Source of the DNA: Bacteroidales bacterium
GTDB taxonomy: Bacteria > Bacteroidota > Bacteroidia > Bacteroidales > P3
Assembly (NCBI GenBank): GCA_017483575.1
Contig: JAFUWF010000010.1
Span: 1 to 46,963 of the forward strand
Direction: 5' to 3'
Length of the DNA stretch: 46,963 nt
In this document: one piece after another, positions 23,187-31,141 of the stretch
Numbering within the stretch: the first letter of the stretch is position 1
Layout: each line of letters opens with the position of its first letter
Notes under the pieces: model-generated
Database searches by the model: none
Told to the model about the DNA's origin: nothing
What the model saw: the letters and a program-made list of their open reading frames with translations, nothing else
Made by a program: the position numbers and the translations under genes

Positions 23187-25760
23187 ATGCAAGGCGACTT
23201 GTTTTCATCAACCGAACCCAAGAAGGAACCCAAAGAGTACCGTCAGTACACTCCGGAGGAGATTATGCGCTCGTCGGTGGAATATTTCCACGGCGACGAG
23301 TTGGCAGCCAACGTCTGGATGAACAAGTACGCCCTTCGCGATGAAGACCGTATCTTCGAGCTGAACCCCGACATGATGCACCGCCGCCTGGCTGCCGAGT
23401 ATGCCCGCATCGAGGAGAAGTACCAGAACCCCATGGGCGAGGAGGAGATCTACCAGATGCTGAAGGATTTCAAGTATATCGTCCCGCAGGGCAGCCCCAT
23501 GAGCGGTATCGGCAACACGTTCCAGGTGGTGAGCCTGAGCAACTGCTTTGTTATCGGCAACCAGGGCAACAGCGACTCCTACGGCGGCATCATGAAAATC
23601 GACCAGGAGCAGGTGCAGCTGATGAAGCGTCGCGGCGGCGTGGGCCACGACCTGAGCCATATCCGCCCCGGCGGCAGCCCGGTGATGAACGCAGCCCTCA
23701 CGTCGACGGGCATCGTGCCTTTCATGGAGCGCTACAGCAACACCACGCGCGAGGTGGCGCAGGGCGGTCGTCGCGGAGCGTTGATGCTGAGTATCAGTAT
23801 CAAGCATCCCGATGCCGAGCAGTTTATCGATGCCAAGCTGGAGCAAGGCAAGATTACGGGTGCCAACGTCAGCGTGAAGATTACCGACGAGTTCATGCGT
23901 TGTGCTATGGAGGGAAAGCCTTTTGTGCAGCAGTACCCCATCGACTCGCCCAACCCCGTCTATACCAAGGAGATTGACGCACGTGCGTTGTGGAACAAGA
24001 TCATCTCCAACGCATGGAGCTCGGCCGAGCCCGGCGTGCTCTTCTGGGACACCATCCTCCGCGAGAGCGTGCCCGACTGCTATGCCGACTTCGGCTACCG
24101 CACCGTCAGCACCAACCCCTGCGGCGAGATACCGCTGTGCCCCTACGACAGCTGCCGCCTGCAGGCCATCAACCTCTACAGCTATGTGGACAACCCCTTC
24201 ACTCCGAAGGCCAAGTTCAACTTCGACCTCTTCCGCGAGCATGTGATGAAGGGTCAGCGCCTGATGGACGACCTCATCGACCTCGAACTGGAGAAGGTGG
24301 AACAGATATTGAGAAAGATAGAGAGCGACCCCGAGAGCGACGAAATCAAGATGGTGGAGCACAACCTGTGGCTCAACATCAAGATGAAGTGCCTCGAAGG
24401 GCGCCGCAGCGGCTTCGGCATCACCGCCGAGGGCGACATGCTGGCCGCCCTGGGACTGCAGTATGGCAGCGACGAGGCCACGGCCTTCTCGGTCAAGGTG
24501 CACGAGACCCTCTGCCTGGCGGCCTACGCCTCCAGCGTCCAGCTGGCCAAGGAGCGTGGCTGCTTCCCCATCTACGACGCCCGCCGCGAGGAGAACAATC
24601 CCCTGATTTCGCGCATCCGCGAGGCCGACCCCGCCCTCTATGCCGAGATGACCAAGTACGGCCGCCGCAACATCGCCCTGCTGACCATCGCCCCCACGGG
24701 TACCGTCAGCATCTGCACGCAGACCACCAGCGGTATCGAGCCGGTGTTCCTGGTGAGCTACAAGCGCCGCAAGAAAATCAACCCCAACGACAAGGACAAC
24801 AGCAAGCAGACCATCATCAAGGACGAGAACGGCGACTTCTTCGAGGAGTACAACGTGTTCCATCCGAAGTTCCTCGACTGGGCCCGCATCAACGGCTACG
24901 ATGTGGAAGAGGTGAAGCACATGGACGACGCCACGCTGCAACAGCTCATCGAGCAGAGCCCCTACTTCCACGCCACCAGCGCCGACATCGACTGGGTGGC
25001 CAAGGTGAAGATGCAGGGCGCCATCCAGAAATGGGTGGACCACAGCATCTCCGTTACCGTCAACATTCCCAAGGAGACCACCAAGGAGGTTGTCAGCAAG
25101 ATCTACGAGACCGCCTGGGAGAGCGGCTGCAAGGGTTGCACCATCTACCGCGACGGTTCGCGTACCGGCGTCCTTGTGTCCAACAACGACAACAAGAAGG
25201 ACGTGCCCTGCTTTGGCGAGAACCGTGCCCCCAAGCGTCCCAAGAAACTCGAGGCCGAGGTGGTACGTTTCAAGAACGAGAAGGAGGACTGGATTGCCGT
25301 CGTCGGCATGTACGAGGGACGCCCCTACGAGATCTTTACCGGTCGTGCCGAGAACTTCCTCCTGCCCAAGTGGGTGGAGAAAGGCTGGGTGATCCGCGTC
25401 AAGGAGAAAGGCCAGGAGCACGCCCGCTACGACTTCCAGTTCACCGACCAGGACGGCTACCACATCACCATGGAGGGCCTCTCGCGCATGTTCCGCAAGG
25501 AGTATTGGAACTACGCCAAGCTCATCTCCGGCATCCTGCGCCACGGTATGCCCATCCCCAACGTGGTGGAGCTCATCGGCAAACTGAACTTCGATACCGA
25601 CAGCATCACCACCTGGAGTAACGGTGTGGCCCGCGCCCTGAAACGCTACATCAAGGACGGCACCGAGACCGACGAGGTGTGCCCCGACTGCGGCAGCAAG
25701 CTCGTGTACAACAGCGGCTGCAAGAGCTGCCCCAACTGCGGATGGAGCAAGTGTAGTTAA
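23187..25760 (+). CDS. nrdJ: Adenosylcobalamin-dependent (class II) ribonucleotide reductase
   Basis: An 857-residue class II reductase that makes deoxyribonucleotides using coenzyme B12. Seen: the N-terminal redox cysteine in SNCFVIGNQG (about 118), GGVGHDLSHIRPGGSPV, the catalytic STNPCGEIPL loop (about 307-316), the phosphate-binding IAPTGTVS, and a C-terminal region ending in a four-cysteine zinc ribbon (CPDCGSKL...CPNCGWSKC) that carries the shuttle cysteines. A good Shine-Dalgarno-like AAAGGAG lies eight bases upstream. No cobalamin riboswitch is recognised in the 239-base gap before it. A strong terminator follows. Confidence 0.95.
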   Translation: MQGDLFSSTEPKKEPKEYRQYTPEEIMRSSVEYFHGDELAANVWMNKYALRDEDRIFELNPDMMHRRLAAEYARIEEKYQNPMGEEEIYQMLKDFKYIVPQGSPMSGIGNTFQVVSLSNCFVIGNQGNSDSYGGIMKIDQEQVQLMKRRGGVGHDLSHIRPGGSPVMNAALTSTGIVPFMERYSNTTREVAQGGRRGALMLSISIKHPDAEQFIDAKLEQGKITGANVSVKITDEFMRCAMEGKPFVQQYPIDSPNPVYTKEIDARALWNKIISNAWSSAEPGVLFWDTILRESVPDCYADFGYRTVSTNPCGEIPLCPYDSCRLQAINLYSYVDNPFTPKAKFNFDLFREHVMKGQRLMDDLIDLELEKVEQILRKIESDPESDEIKMVEHNLWLNIKMKCLEGRRSGFGITAEGDMLAALGLQYGSDEATAFSVKVHETLCLAAYASSVQLAKERGCFPIYDARREENNPLISRIREADPALYAEMTKYGRRNIALLTIAPTGTVSICTQTTSGIEPVFLVSYKRRKKINPNDKDNSKQTIIKDENGDFFEEYNVFHPKFLDWARINGYDVEEVKHMDDATLQQLIEQSPYFHATSADIDWVAKVKMQGAIQKWVDHSISVTVNIPKETTKEVVSKIYETAWESGCKGCTIYRDGSRTGVLVSNNDNKKDVPCFGENRAPKRPKKLEAEVVRFKNEKEDWIAVVGMYEGRPYEIFTGRAENFLLPKWVEKGWVIRVKEKGQEHARYDFQFTDQDGYHITMEGLSRMFRKEYWNYAKLISGILRHGMPIPNVVELIGKLNFDTDSITTWSNGVARALKRYIKDGTETDEVCPDCGSKLVYNSGCKSCPNCGWSKCS

Positions 25761-25784
25761 GGATATATTAAGCAAGCATATCAA

Positions 25785-25823
25785 GCCGGGCGCCGGCCAT
25801 CGGTAGATGGCCGGCGCCTTTTC
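25785..25823 (+). terminator. Rho-independent terminator of nrdJ
   Basis: GGCGCCGGCCAT (25789-25800) pairs perfectly with ATGGCCGGCGCC (25807-25818) around CGGTAG, followed by TTTTC. It separates nrdJ from ribD, which begins 12 bases later. Confidence 0.9.
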
Positions 25824-25835
25824 TGAAACACAACA

Positions 25836-26768
25836 ATGGAACAGAACCGAGACGAATACTACATGCGGCGCTGCCTGCAGCTGGCAGCCAACGGACTGGG
25901 GCGCGTGAGGCCTAACCCGATGGTGGGCTGCGTGGTGGTCAAGGACGGCCGCATTGTGAGCGAAGGCTTCCATCAATACTATGGAGGCTATCATGCCGAG
26001 CGGAATGCCTTGCTGCGTCCGCTGCCGGTGGAGGCGTTCCGCGGGGCGACGCTCTATGTCAACCTCGAGCCCTGCTCGCACTATGGCAAGACCCCCCCCT
26101 GCGCCGACCTGGTGGTGGAGCGCGGCATCCGCCGTGTGGTGTGCTGCAACGACGACCCCAACCCCCTCGTCTCCGGCAACGGCTTCCGCAAGCTGGAGGA
26201 GGCAGGCATCGAGGTGGTGCGCCATGTGCTGGAGGCCGAAGGGCGCGAGCTCAACCGCCGTTTCTTCACCTTCATGGAGCAGCGGCGGCCATACGTCATA
26301 CTGAAGTGGGCCCAGAGTGCCGATGGCTTCCTGGCACCTGCCAACCCGTCGCAGCCTTACTGGCTCAGCACCCCGTGGCAGAACCGCCTCAACCACCGTT
26401 GGCGCACCGAGGAGGCCGCCATCCTGGTGGGCAGCGAGACCTACCTGTGCGACCGCCCGTCGCTCACGGCACGCCGTTTCCTGGGACCCCAGCCGCAGCC
26501 CGTGGTGCTGGACCGCCGCGGTCGTCTCGACGATGTCCCCGCACACTGGCTGCATCTCCACACCCAGACCGTCGAGGAAACCCTGGCCGCGCTCTATGAA
26601 AAGAAGATACAATCGGTCATCGTCGAGGGTGGCCGTCGGATTCTGGACTCCTTCATAGCCAGCGGCCTCTACGACGAGGTGCGCATCCTGCGCAGTCCGC
26701 AGCGCCTGGGCGCCGGACTCGAGGCTCCTGCCGTTCCGCCGTCGGGACGGCTCTCAATCATCGATTAG
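25836..26768 (+). CDS. ribD: Bifunctional riboflavin deaminase/reductase RibD
   Basis: A 310-residue enzyme for the second and third steps of riboflavin synthesis. The N-terminal deaminase has the zinc ligands in YHAERNA (about 52-58) and EPCSHYGKTPPCADL (about 77-91). The C-terminal reductase (about 150-310) has YVILKWAQSADGFLA and SVIVEGGRRILDSF. The C-terminus is slightly shorter than in many homologues. Other rib genes are not nearby. The stop TAG directly abuts the stop of the convergent methyltransferase gene (sequence TAGCTA at 26766-26771). Confidence 0.95.
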   Translation: MEQNRDEYYMRRCLQLAANGLGRVRPNPMVGCVVVKDGRIVSEGFHQYYGGYHAERNALLRPLPVEAFRGATLYVNLEPCSHYGKTPPCADLVVERGIRRVVCCNDDPNPLVSGNGFRKLEEAGIEVVRHVLEAEGRELNRRFFTFMEQRRPYVILKWAQSADGFLAPANPSQPYWLSTPWQNRLNHRWRTEEAAILVGSETYLCDRPSLTARRFLGPQPQPVVLDRRGRLDDVPAHWLHLHTQTVEETLAALYEKKIQSVIVEGGRRILDSFIASGLYDEVRILRSPQRLGAGLEAPAVPPSGRLSIID

Positions 26769-27980
26769 CTAGACCCTTTCTGCCACAGCGACACAAGTGT
26801 GCGTGCCCAGGGTGGTGGCGATGACGAAGAGGTCGCCGCCCTCTTTCAGACCCAGCTGCTTCTGCAGCTCGGCGGCGGCCACGGGATAGTTGCGCGTGAC
26901 CACATGGGCCTTCCCGTCGGGAATCCACTTCTGCACCTCTCTGCGGGTGGGCTTGATTTCCGCAAGGACGCTGAAGATGCGGCCCGGGAAACGCGGAAGG
27001 AAACGGTCGCTGGTGTAGAGGTGCGTGTTGCGCGAAAGCTTCTCCACCTTCTCCCGCTGGCTCAGCAGCCTGAAGGGGCCGGCCTTCATCAGCGCGGCAT
27101 GGGGCTCGTAGAGGTATTTACCCATCTCGCTGGCAAAGGTGGCCTGGGCTTGGACCTCGTCGTCGCGGGTGAAGACAAAGTCGTCCACCTCGCCATGGTG
27201 CAGGTGGTGGCAATGGATACGGGGCTTGCCGTCTGGCCTTCCGCAACGGAACAGCACCTCCTTGCATTCGCCTTGGACGGCGATGACATAGATGTCGCTG
27301 ACACTCTGCAACTGCGATGCGGCCAACGAAATGTCGATCATGGGCGAGGCCTTCACCAATATCTCTTTTCCTCTGGAGAGCAAGAGCTCCCGGTGTGCCA
27401 ATATGTCGGGCGTGCAATCCTCGAAGGCGGCCACCTTGCGCCCCTGTTGGTCGCGCCGGGCGGGGTCGACAAACAGCAGGTCGAAACGCTTGTTCTGCTG
27501 CCGGAGCCACTCCAGGCTGTCGCCGCAATGGACGTGGACGTTGTCCAGCCCCAGGGCCTGGCGGTTGTGTTCCATCAGGGAGCAGAGCTCGTTGCTGCGC
27601 TCGATGTAGTCCACCTGTGCCCCCGTGCGGGCAAAAGCGATGGTGTCGATGCCCATGCCGCCTGTGAGGTCGGCGACGGTCTCGCAGGCCGGGAGGCCGT
27701 CTATCAGGGCGGCCTTGTGCTGTGCCGTCTCCTCCGACGAGGCCTGCTCGCGGTTCAGTCGGGGAGGGTAGAGGAACCCCAGGCAATCCAACAACGATGG
27801 CCACTTCTCCCGTGCCGTCCGCCGCCCCTCGATCTGCTGCACCGCCAGCGGCATGTTGATATCAGGATACCGCCTGGCACTCAGCAGCAGCCGCGCGGTA
27901 TCCTCGTTCTCATGCGCCAGGGCGAATGTTACAGTCTCCCGCTCCGCGAAATCATATCTCCCGCCTTCGGCGTAATCCAT
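26769..27980 (-). CDS. PG_1098-like SAM-dependent methyltransferase with THUMP-like domain
   Basis: A 403-residue protein of a Bacteroidota-conserved family often annotated as THUMP-like domain or PG_1098 methyltransferase. The Rossmann core shows TVADLTGGMGIDTIAFA and FDLLFVDPARRDQQGRK. The C-terminal part (about 300-403) is the THUMP-like region, including FSVLAEIKPTRREVQKW. The substrate is unknown; an RNA is likely from the domain type. The start at 27980 (MDYAEGG) is preferred because upstream in-frame ATGs fall inside the GxxExxY gene. It follows that gene by 11 bases. Confidence 0.87.
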   Translation of the reverse strand: MDYAEGGRYDFAERETVTFALAHENEDTARLLLSARRYPDINMPLAVQQIEGRRTAREKWPSLLDCLGFLYPPRLNREQASSEETAQHKAALIDGLPACETVADLTGGMGIDTIAFARTGAQVDYIERSNELCSLMEHNRQALGLDNVHVHCGDSLEWLRQQNKRFDLLFVDPARRDQQGRKVAAFEDCTPDILAHRELLLSRGKEILVKASPMIDISLAASQLQSVSDIYVIAVQGECKEVLFRCGRPDGKPRIHCHHLHHGEVDDFVFTRDDEVQAQATFASEMGKYLYEPHAALMKAGPFRLLSQREKVEKLSRNTHLYTSDRFLPRFPGRIFSVLAEIKPTRREVQKWIPDGKAHVVTRNYPVAAAELQKQLGLKEGGDLFVIATTLGTHTCVAVAERV

Positions 27981-27991
27981 AAATCTATTCT

Positions 27992-28390
27992 TTATTGTCG
28001 AAAATCGTAATTTATAATCCTGACCATCCCTTTGACAAAATCTTCTGCTCCAAAATTCATTAGCCACCCTTCGGGTTTGTTCAGCAATTTCAAATATGTG
28101 CGTAGTTGCTTGAAGTGGACTTTCTTTAATTCCTCAACGGATTTTAGTTCGATAACAACAGTATCGTCTACGAGCAGGTCAAGCCGTAAGTCATTTCCCA
28201 CCACCTCGCCTTTGTAGACTATGTTGACAGGAATCTGGGAAACCACATCGATTTCACGGAGTTTGAACTCGTGAATCAACGCCTTTTCATATACCGATTC
28301 CAGCAGTCCGGGGCCTAGTTCGTTGTATACGTTCATGGCGGCACCTCGTATCTCATACGAGAGTTCCTTCAAACATTCCAAGTGCATCAT
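27992..28390 (-). CDS. GxxExxY protein (PDDEXK_3 family)
   Basis: A 132-residue GxxExxY protein; the naming motif is seen in GPGLLESVYEKAL. The predicted nuclease-like core shows LRLDLLVDDTVVIELKSVE with D and E-x-K residues, followed by QLRTYLKLLNKPEGWLMNFG. These small genes occur singly or in many copies in Bacteroidota and environmental genomes and are of unknown function. Codon use is more AT-rich than in its neighbours, which suggests recent arrival. Confidence 0.93.
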   Translation of the reverse strand: MMHLECLKELSYEIRGAAMNVYNELGPGLLESVYEKALIHEFKLREIDVVSQIPVNIVYKGEVVGNDLRLDLLVDDTVVIELKSVEELKKVHFKQLRTYLKLLNKPEGWLMNFGAEDFVKGMVRIINYDFRQ

Positions 28391-28401
28391 ATCCTAAAAG
28401 T

Positions 28402-28445
28402 GGATTTATAGATTTCCGCCGCAGGCGGGAGATTTATAATCCGCA
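28402..28445. repeat. Small repeat with hairpin CCGCC/GGCGG
   Basis: ATTTATAGATTT and AGATTTATAAT flank the hairpin CCGCCgcaGGCGG in the spacer between two minus-strand genes. It resembles the small dispersed palindromes elsewhere in the window. Confidence 0.4.
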
Positions 28446-28457
28446 GGGGGGCTTAGT

Positions 28458-29348
28458 TTAGTAGGTCCCGTTGGCATGAAGGGCGGCGAGGCGCTCGACG
28501 ACCATGGGGCGGTCTTCCTTGTAGGTGACGCCGAACCACTGGGCGGTGGTCTTGAGCACCGTCATGGTGGCGTAGCCGCTGTGGATGAAGGTGTTGACGG
28601 CGAATGGGATGTAGTATTCGCTCTTCATCTCCTGGCCATGCTCTTTGAGGAAGTCCACGAACAGCTCCTCGCTCTTGGCGAAGTAGTCGGGCGTGAAGCC
28701 GAAGAGGTTCATGCTGACGGTGGCGTCGGCGCTCAGCGGGTGCATGCTGCCGTCGGCATCCTTGTACTCGATACCGTTGGCCGTGCGGCCGATGGAGGTG
28801 CGCTCCGTCATACCCACGAGCAGCCCCTTGGCATCGGTCTCGCACACGCCGCGGCTCACCGTGCCGTTCTCGCTCAGCGTGTTCTCCAGGCGGTAGCCCA
28901 CCATGCAGTACTGTCCTTTCGTGCCCTCGAGGGTGCGCAGGTGGTCGGCAATGACCTGGAAAGCGTCGCGACCGTAGAAGTCGTCGGCATTGATGATGGC
29001 GAACGGCTCGTGGATGACCTCCTTGGCCATGAGGATGGCGTGGTTGGTACCCCAGGGTTTCTCGCGCCCTTCGGGCACGCTGAAGCCCGCCGGCAGCTTG
29101 TCGAGCTCCTGGAAGACGTACTCCACCTCGATGCGGTTGCCGAAGTGGTCGGCATTGATGTGCTTCTTGAACTCCTCCTCAAACGAGTGGCGGATAACAA
29201 AAACCACCTTGCCAAAGCCGGCGCGGATGGCATCCTCGATGCTGTAGTCCATGATGATTTCGCCGTGAGGGCCCACGCCGTCCATCTGTTTCAGTCCACC
29301 ATAGCGGCTGCCCATACCGGCTGCCAGAACAAGTAATGTAGGTTTCAT
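28458..29348 (-). CDS. Sugar-phosphate nucleotidyltransferase family protein
   Basis: A 296-residue protein with the NTP_transferase fold. Seen: the N-terminal nucleotide loop LVLAAGMGSRYGGLKQMD, GTNHAILMAKEVI, the metal-binding FAIINADDFYG, and FGFTPDYFAKSEELF. Family members activate sugar phosphates; the exact sugar cannot be read from sequence. The kinase often paired with this family is not adjacent. The upstream spacer (29349-29407) contains TATAGATTT and GAGGCGATA repeats. Confidence 0.88.
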   Translation of the reverse strand: MKPTLLVLAAGMGSRYGGLKQMDGVGPHGEIIMDYSIEDAIRAGFGKVVFVIRHSFEEEFKKHINADHFGNRIEVEYVFQELDKLPAGFSVPEGREKPWGTNHAILMAKEVIHEPFAIINADDFYGRDAFQVIADHLRTLEGTKGQYCMVGYRLENTLSENGTVSRGVCETDAKGLLVGMTERTSIGRTANGIEYKDADGSMHPLSADATVSMNLFGFTPDYFAKSEELFVDFLKEHGQEMKSEYYIPFAVNTFIHSGYATMTVLKTTAQWFGVTYKEDRPMVVERLAALHANGTY

Positions 29349-29407
29349 AATAATATCTTTGTTTTTTAAATCTATAAAATCTATCTTTTCTATAATGTCT
29401 ATCGCCT

Positions 29408-29854
29408 CTATCGCCTCTTTTTAAAAAACTCCTTCACCAGCGCCAGGCACTCCTCCCCCCTCACGCCTGCCGTCACCTCCGTCTTGGGGTGCAGCATGCC
29501 GCGTCCGAGGCGTTCGAAGCCGCGCTTCTCGTCCGGGGCGCCATAGACAATCCTCGCCAGCTGGCTCCACCCCAACGCTCCGGCGCACATCACGCAGGGC
29601 TCCAGGGTGACATACAGCGTGCACCCCGTCAGGTACTTTGCCCCCAGGTGCTCCGCCGCCGCCGTGATGGCCAGCATCTCGGCGTGGGCCGTCACGTCGT
29701 GCAGCAGCTCCGTCTGGTTGTGTGCACGGGCTATGATGCTGTCGCCTGCCACCACCACGGCACCCACGGGAATCTCCCCGTCGTCCTCGGCGCGTCGGGC
29801 CTCTTTCAGGGCCTCGCCCATGAAGTATTCGTCGTCAGGTTGCAGTATTCCCAT
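29408..29854 (-). CDS. tadA: tRNA-specific adenosine deaminase
   Basis: A 148-residue TadA that converts A34 to inosine in tRNA(Arg). Zinc ligands are in VTAHAEMLAI and LEPCVMCAGAL; RIVYGAPDEKRG is conserved in the family. It starts five bases after the LolA-like gene, so it is the last gene of the TPR-DUF4292-LolA-like-tadA run. Its last codons (KKRR) and stop are encoded by a GAGGCGATA repeat. Confidence 0.95.
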   Translation of the reverse strand: MGILQPDDEYFMGEALKEARRAEDDGEIPVGAVVVAGDSIIARAHNQTELLHDVTAHAEMLAITAAAEHLGAKYLTGCTLYVTLEPCVMCAGALGWSQLARIVYGAPDEKRGFERLGRGMLHPKTEVTAGVRGEECLALVKEFFKKRR

Positions 29855-29859
29855 GGTGC

Positions 29860-30612
29860 TTATTCGTGTTCGAAGAAGTCGGGCTCCAAGGCCTCGAAGT
29901 GGAAGCTGGTGCGCATAATGGTCAGCTCGCCGTTGCGCATGAAGCTCTCCAGCGAGGGCAGCAGGCCCACCGTCAGGGGCTGGTATTCGTGGAAACTCTT
30001 CCATTCGATGTGCCCGGCATGGATGTCTTTGGTGCCATCGAACATCACGTCGGTCTCGAAGATGAGGGTCAGCAGGCCGCTCTCCGGTTCGAACATGTAG
30101 TAGCGGGTGTACATGTTGGGGCACTCGATCTTGACCACCTGCAGGGGTTGCCCTTTCAGCTCTGTGGTACCGTTCCAGCTCAACTGTGCGCCCTTCTCTT
30201 CCCAGTGGTAGAGCGGTCCGCGGAAGTCGTAGCCCATCAGCTTGTGGTTGAGCTCCTCGATGCTGATGCTCTCCCAGGTCTCGTAGGCGGTCCGGTAGAT
30301 ACGGAATCGGTCCTTGCCGTTGCTCAGCAGGCCGTATTCCAGCTTCTTGTTGTTCCACACCTCGATGCGGTGTCTCTCGCCCGGGGCATACCAGCGGCGC
30401 ATCCAGATGGTGTCCTTTGTGTTGAGGCTGGTGGTGATGGCGGTTTCCATCACCAGCAGGCTGTCCTTAGGCAGGTTGTCGATGTCGAGCATCTGCACGT
30501 AGCGGTCCACCACATGCATGGCCGAGTCGCTCAGCAGGTCGCGGTGGTTCTGGGCCGTCAGGCCCAGGGGCATCAGCGCCATCAGCGCCACAATCATTCT
30601 TTTCCTTTTCAT
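29860..30612 (-). CDS. Exported protein resembling LolA/LppX fold proteins
   Basis: A 250-residue protein with a short signal peptide (KRMIVALMALMPLGLTAQ). The body alternates beta strands (RIEVWNNKKLEYGLLSNGKDRFRIY, QVVKIECPNMYTRYYMFEPESG) as in the outer-membrane lipoprotein-sorting fold. This is an inference from pattern, not a clear family match. It may act in the periplasm with the upstream lipoproteins. It is 23 bases downstream of the DUF4292 gene. Confidence 0.6.
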   Translation of the reverse strand: MKRKRMIVALMALMPLGLTAQNHRDLLSDSAMHVVDRYVQMLDIDNLPKDSLLVMETAITTSLNTKDTIWMRRWYAPGERHRIEVWNNKKLEYGLLSNGKDRFRIYRTAYETWESISIEELNHKLMGYDFRGPLYHWEEKGAQLSWNGTTELKGQPLQVVKIECPNMYTRYYMFEPESGLLTLIFETDVMFDGTKDIHAGHIEWKSFHEYQPLTVGLLPSLESFMRNGELTIMRTSFHFEALEPDFFEHE

Positions 30613-30635
30613 TTCCTTTTGTTTTACGTTTTTTC

Positions 30636-31130
30636 TCATTTGTTGAAGGGGAAGGTCAGCCGGTCGGCCTTCTCGCGGCGGGTGATGTGCACCTGCACGT
30701 TGTAGCCCAGCTGGCGGCCCAGCGCGGCGATGCGCTCGTCGGCGTCGTCGCTCAGGAGGATGGCTTCCAGGTCGGCGAAGGCGATGCGGCGTCCCGACAG
30801 GCGCTCCAGGTCGCGGTAGTCGCCCTTGCGGTCGAGGTCCATCATCGTGGCCCGTACCCATAGCGAGTCCGGCGTGGCCATGGCACGCCCCAGCTCGATG
30901 AACTTGCTGACGCTGCACCAGATGACCTTCCCGTGCTCCATGCGCACCTGTCCGCTGACGCTGATGCCCTCCACCGTGCCGGAGAACGTCATGACGGTGT
31001 ACTGGCTTTCCGTAGGCGTGACCACGGGCGTGGGCGCCGGCGTCGGGCGTGTGCTGCGGCATCCGGTGGCCACCAGGGCCAGCAAGGTCAGGGCCAGCAG
31101 GGCGAATGCGTGTCTTCTCGTAGTGTTCAT
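30636..31130 (-). CDS. DUF4292-like lipoprotein
   Basis: A 164-residue predicted lipoprotein: hydrophobic leader then lipobox LVATGC. After a Thr/Pro linker the body fits DUF4292 in context (TFSGTVEGISVSGQVRMEHGKVIWCSVSKFIELGRAMATPDSLWV), though it is shorter than the usual family length. In Bacteroidota this gene typically follows a TPR lipoprotein gene, as it does here by 11 bases. The function is unknown. Confidence 0.75.
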   Translation of the reverse strand: MNTTRRHAFALLALTLLALVATGCRSTRPTPAPTPVVTPTESQYTVMTFSGTVEGISVSGQVRMEHGKVIWCSVSKFIELGRAMATPDSLWVRATMMDLDRKGDYRDLERLSGRRIAFADLEAILLSDDADERIAALGRQLGYNVQVHITRREKADRLTFPFNK

Positions 31131-31141
31131 AGTGCGGTGTC

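Noticed and set aside
23208-26612. An 1134-codon open frame on the minus strand across nrdJ and ribD
   Set aside because: Low-complexity His/Leu/Val/Ala product spanning two well-identified genes and a terminator; an antisense shadow of GC-rich codons.
26766-26771. Abutting stop codons TAG/CTA of ribD and the methyltransferase as a special signal
   Set aside because: A compact convergent arrangement that can arise by chance; no hairpin or T-run accompanies it.
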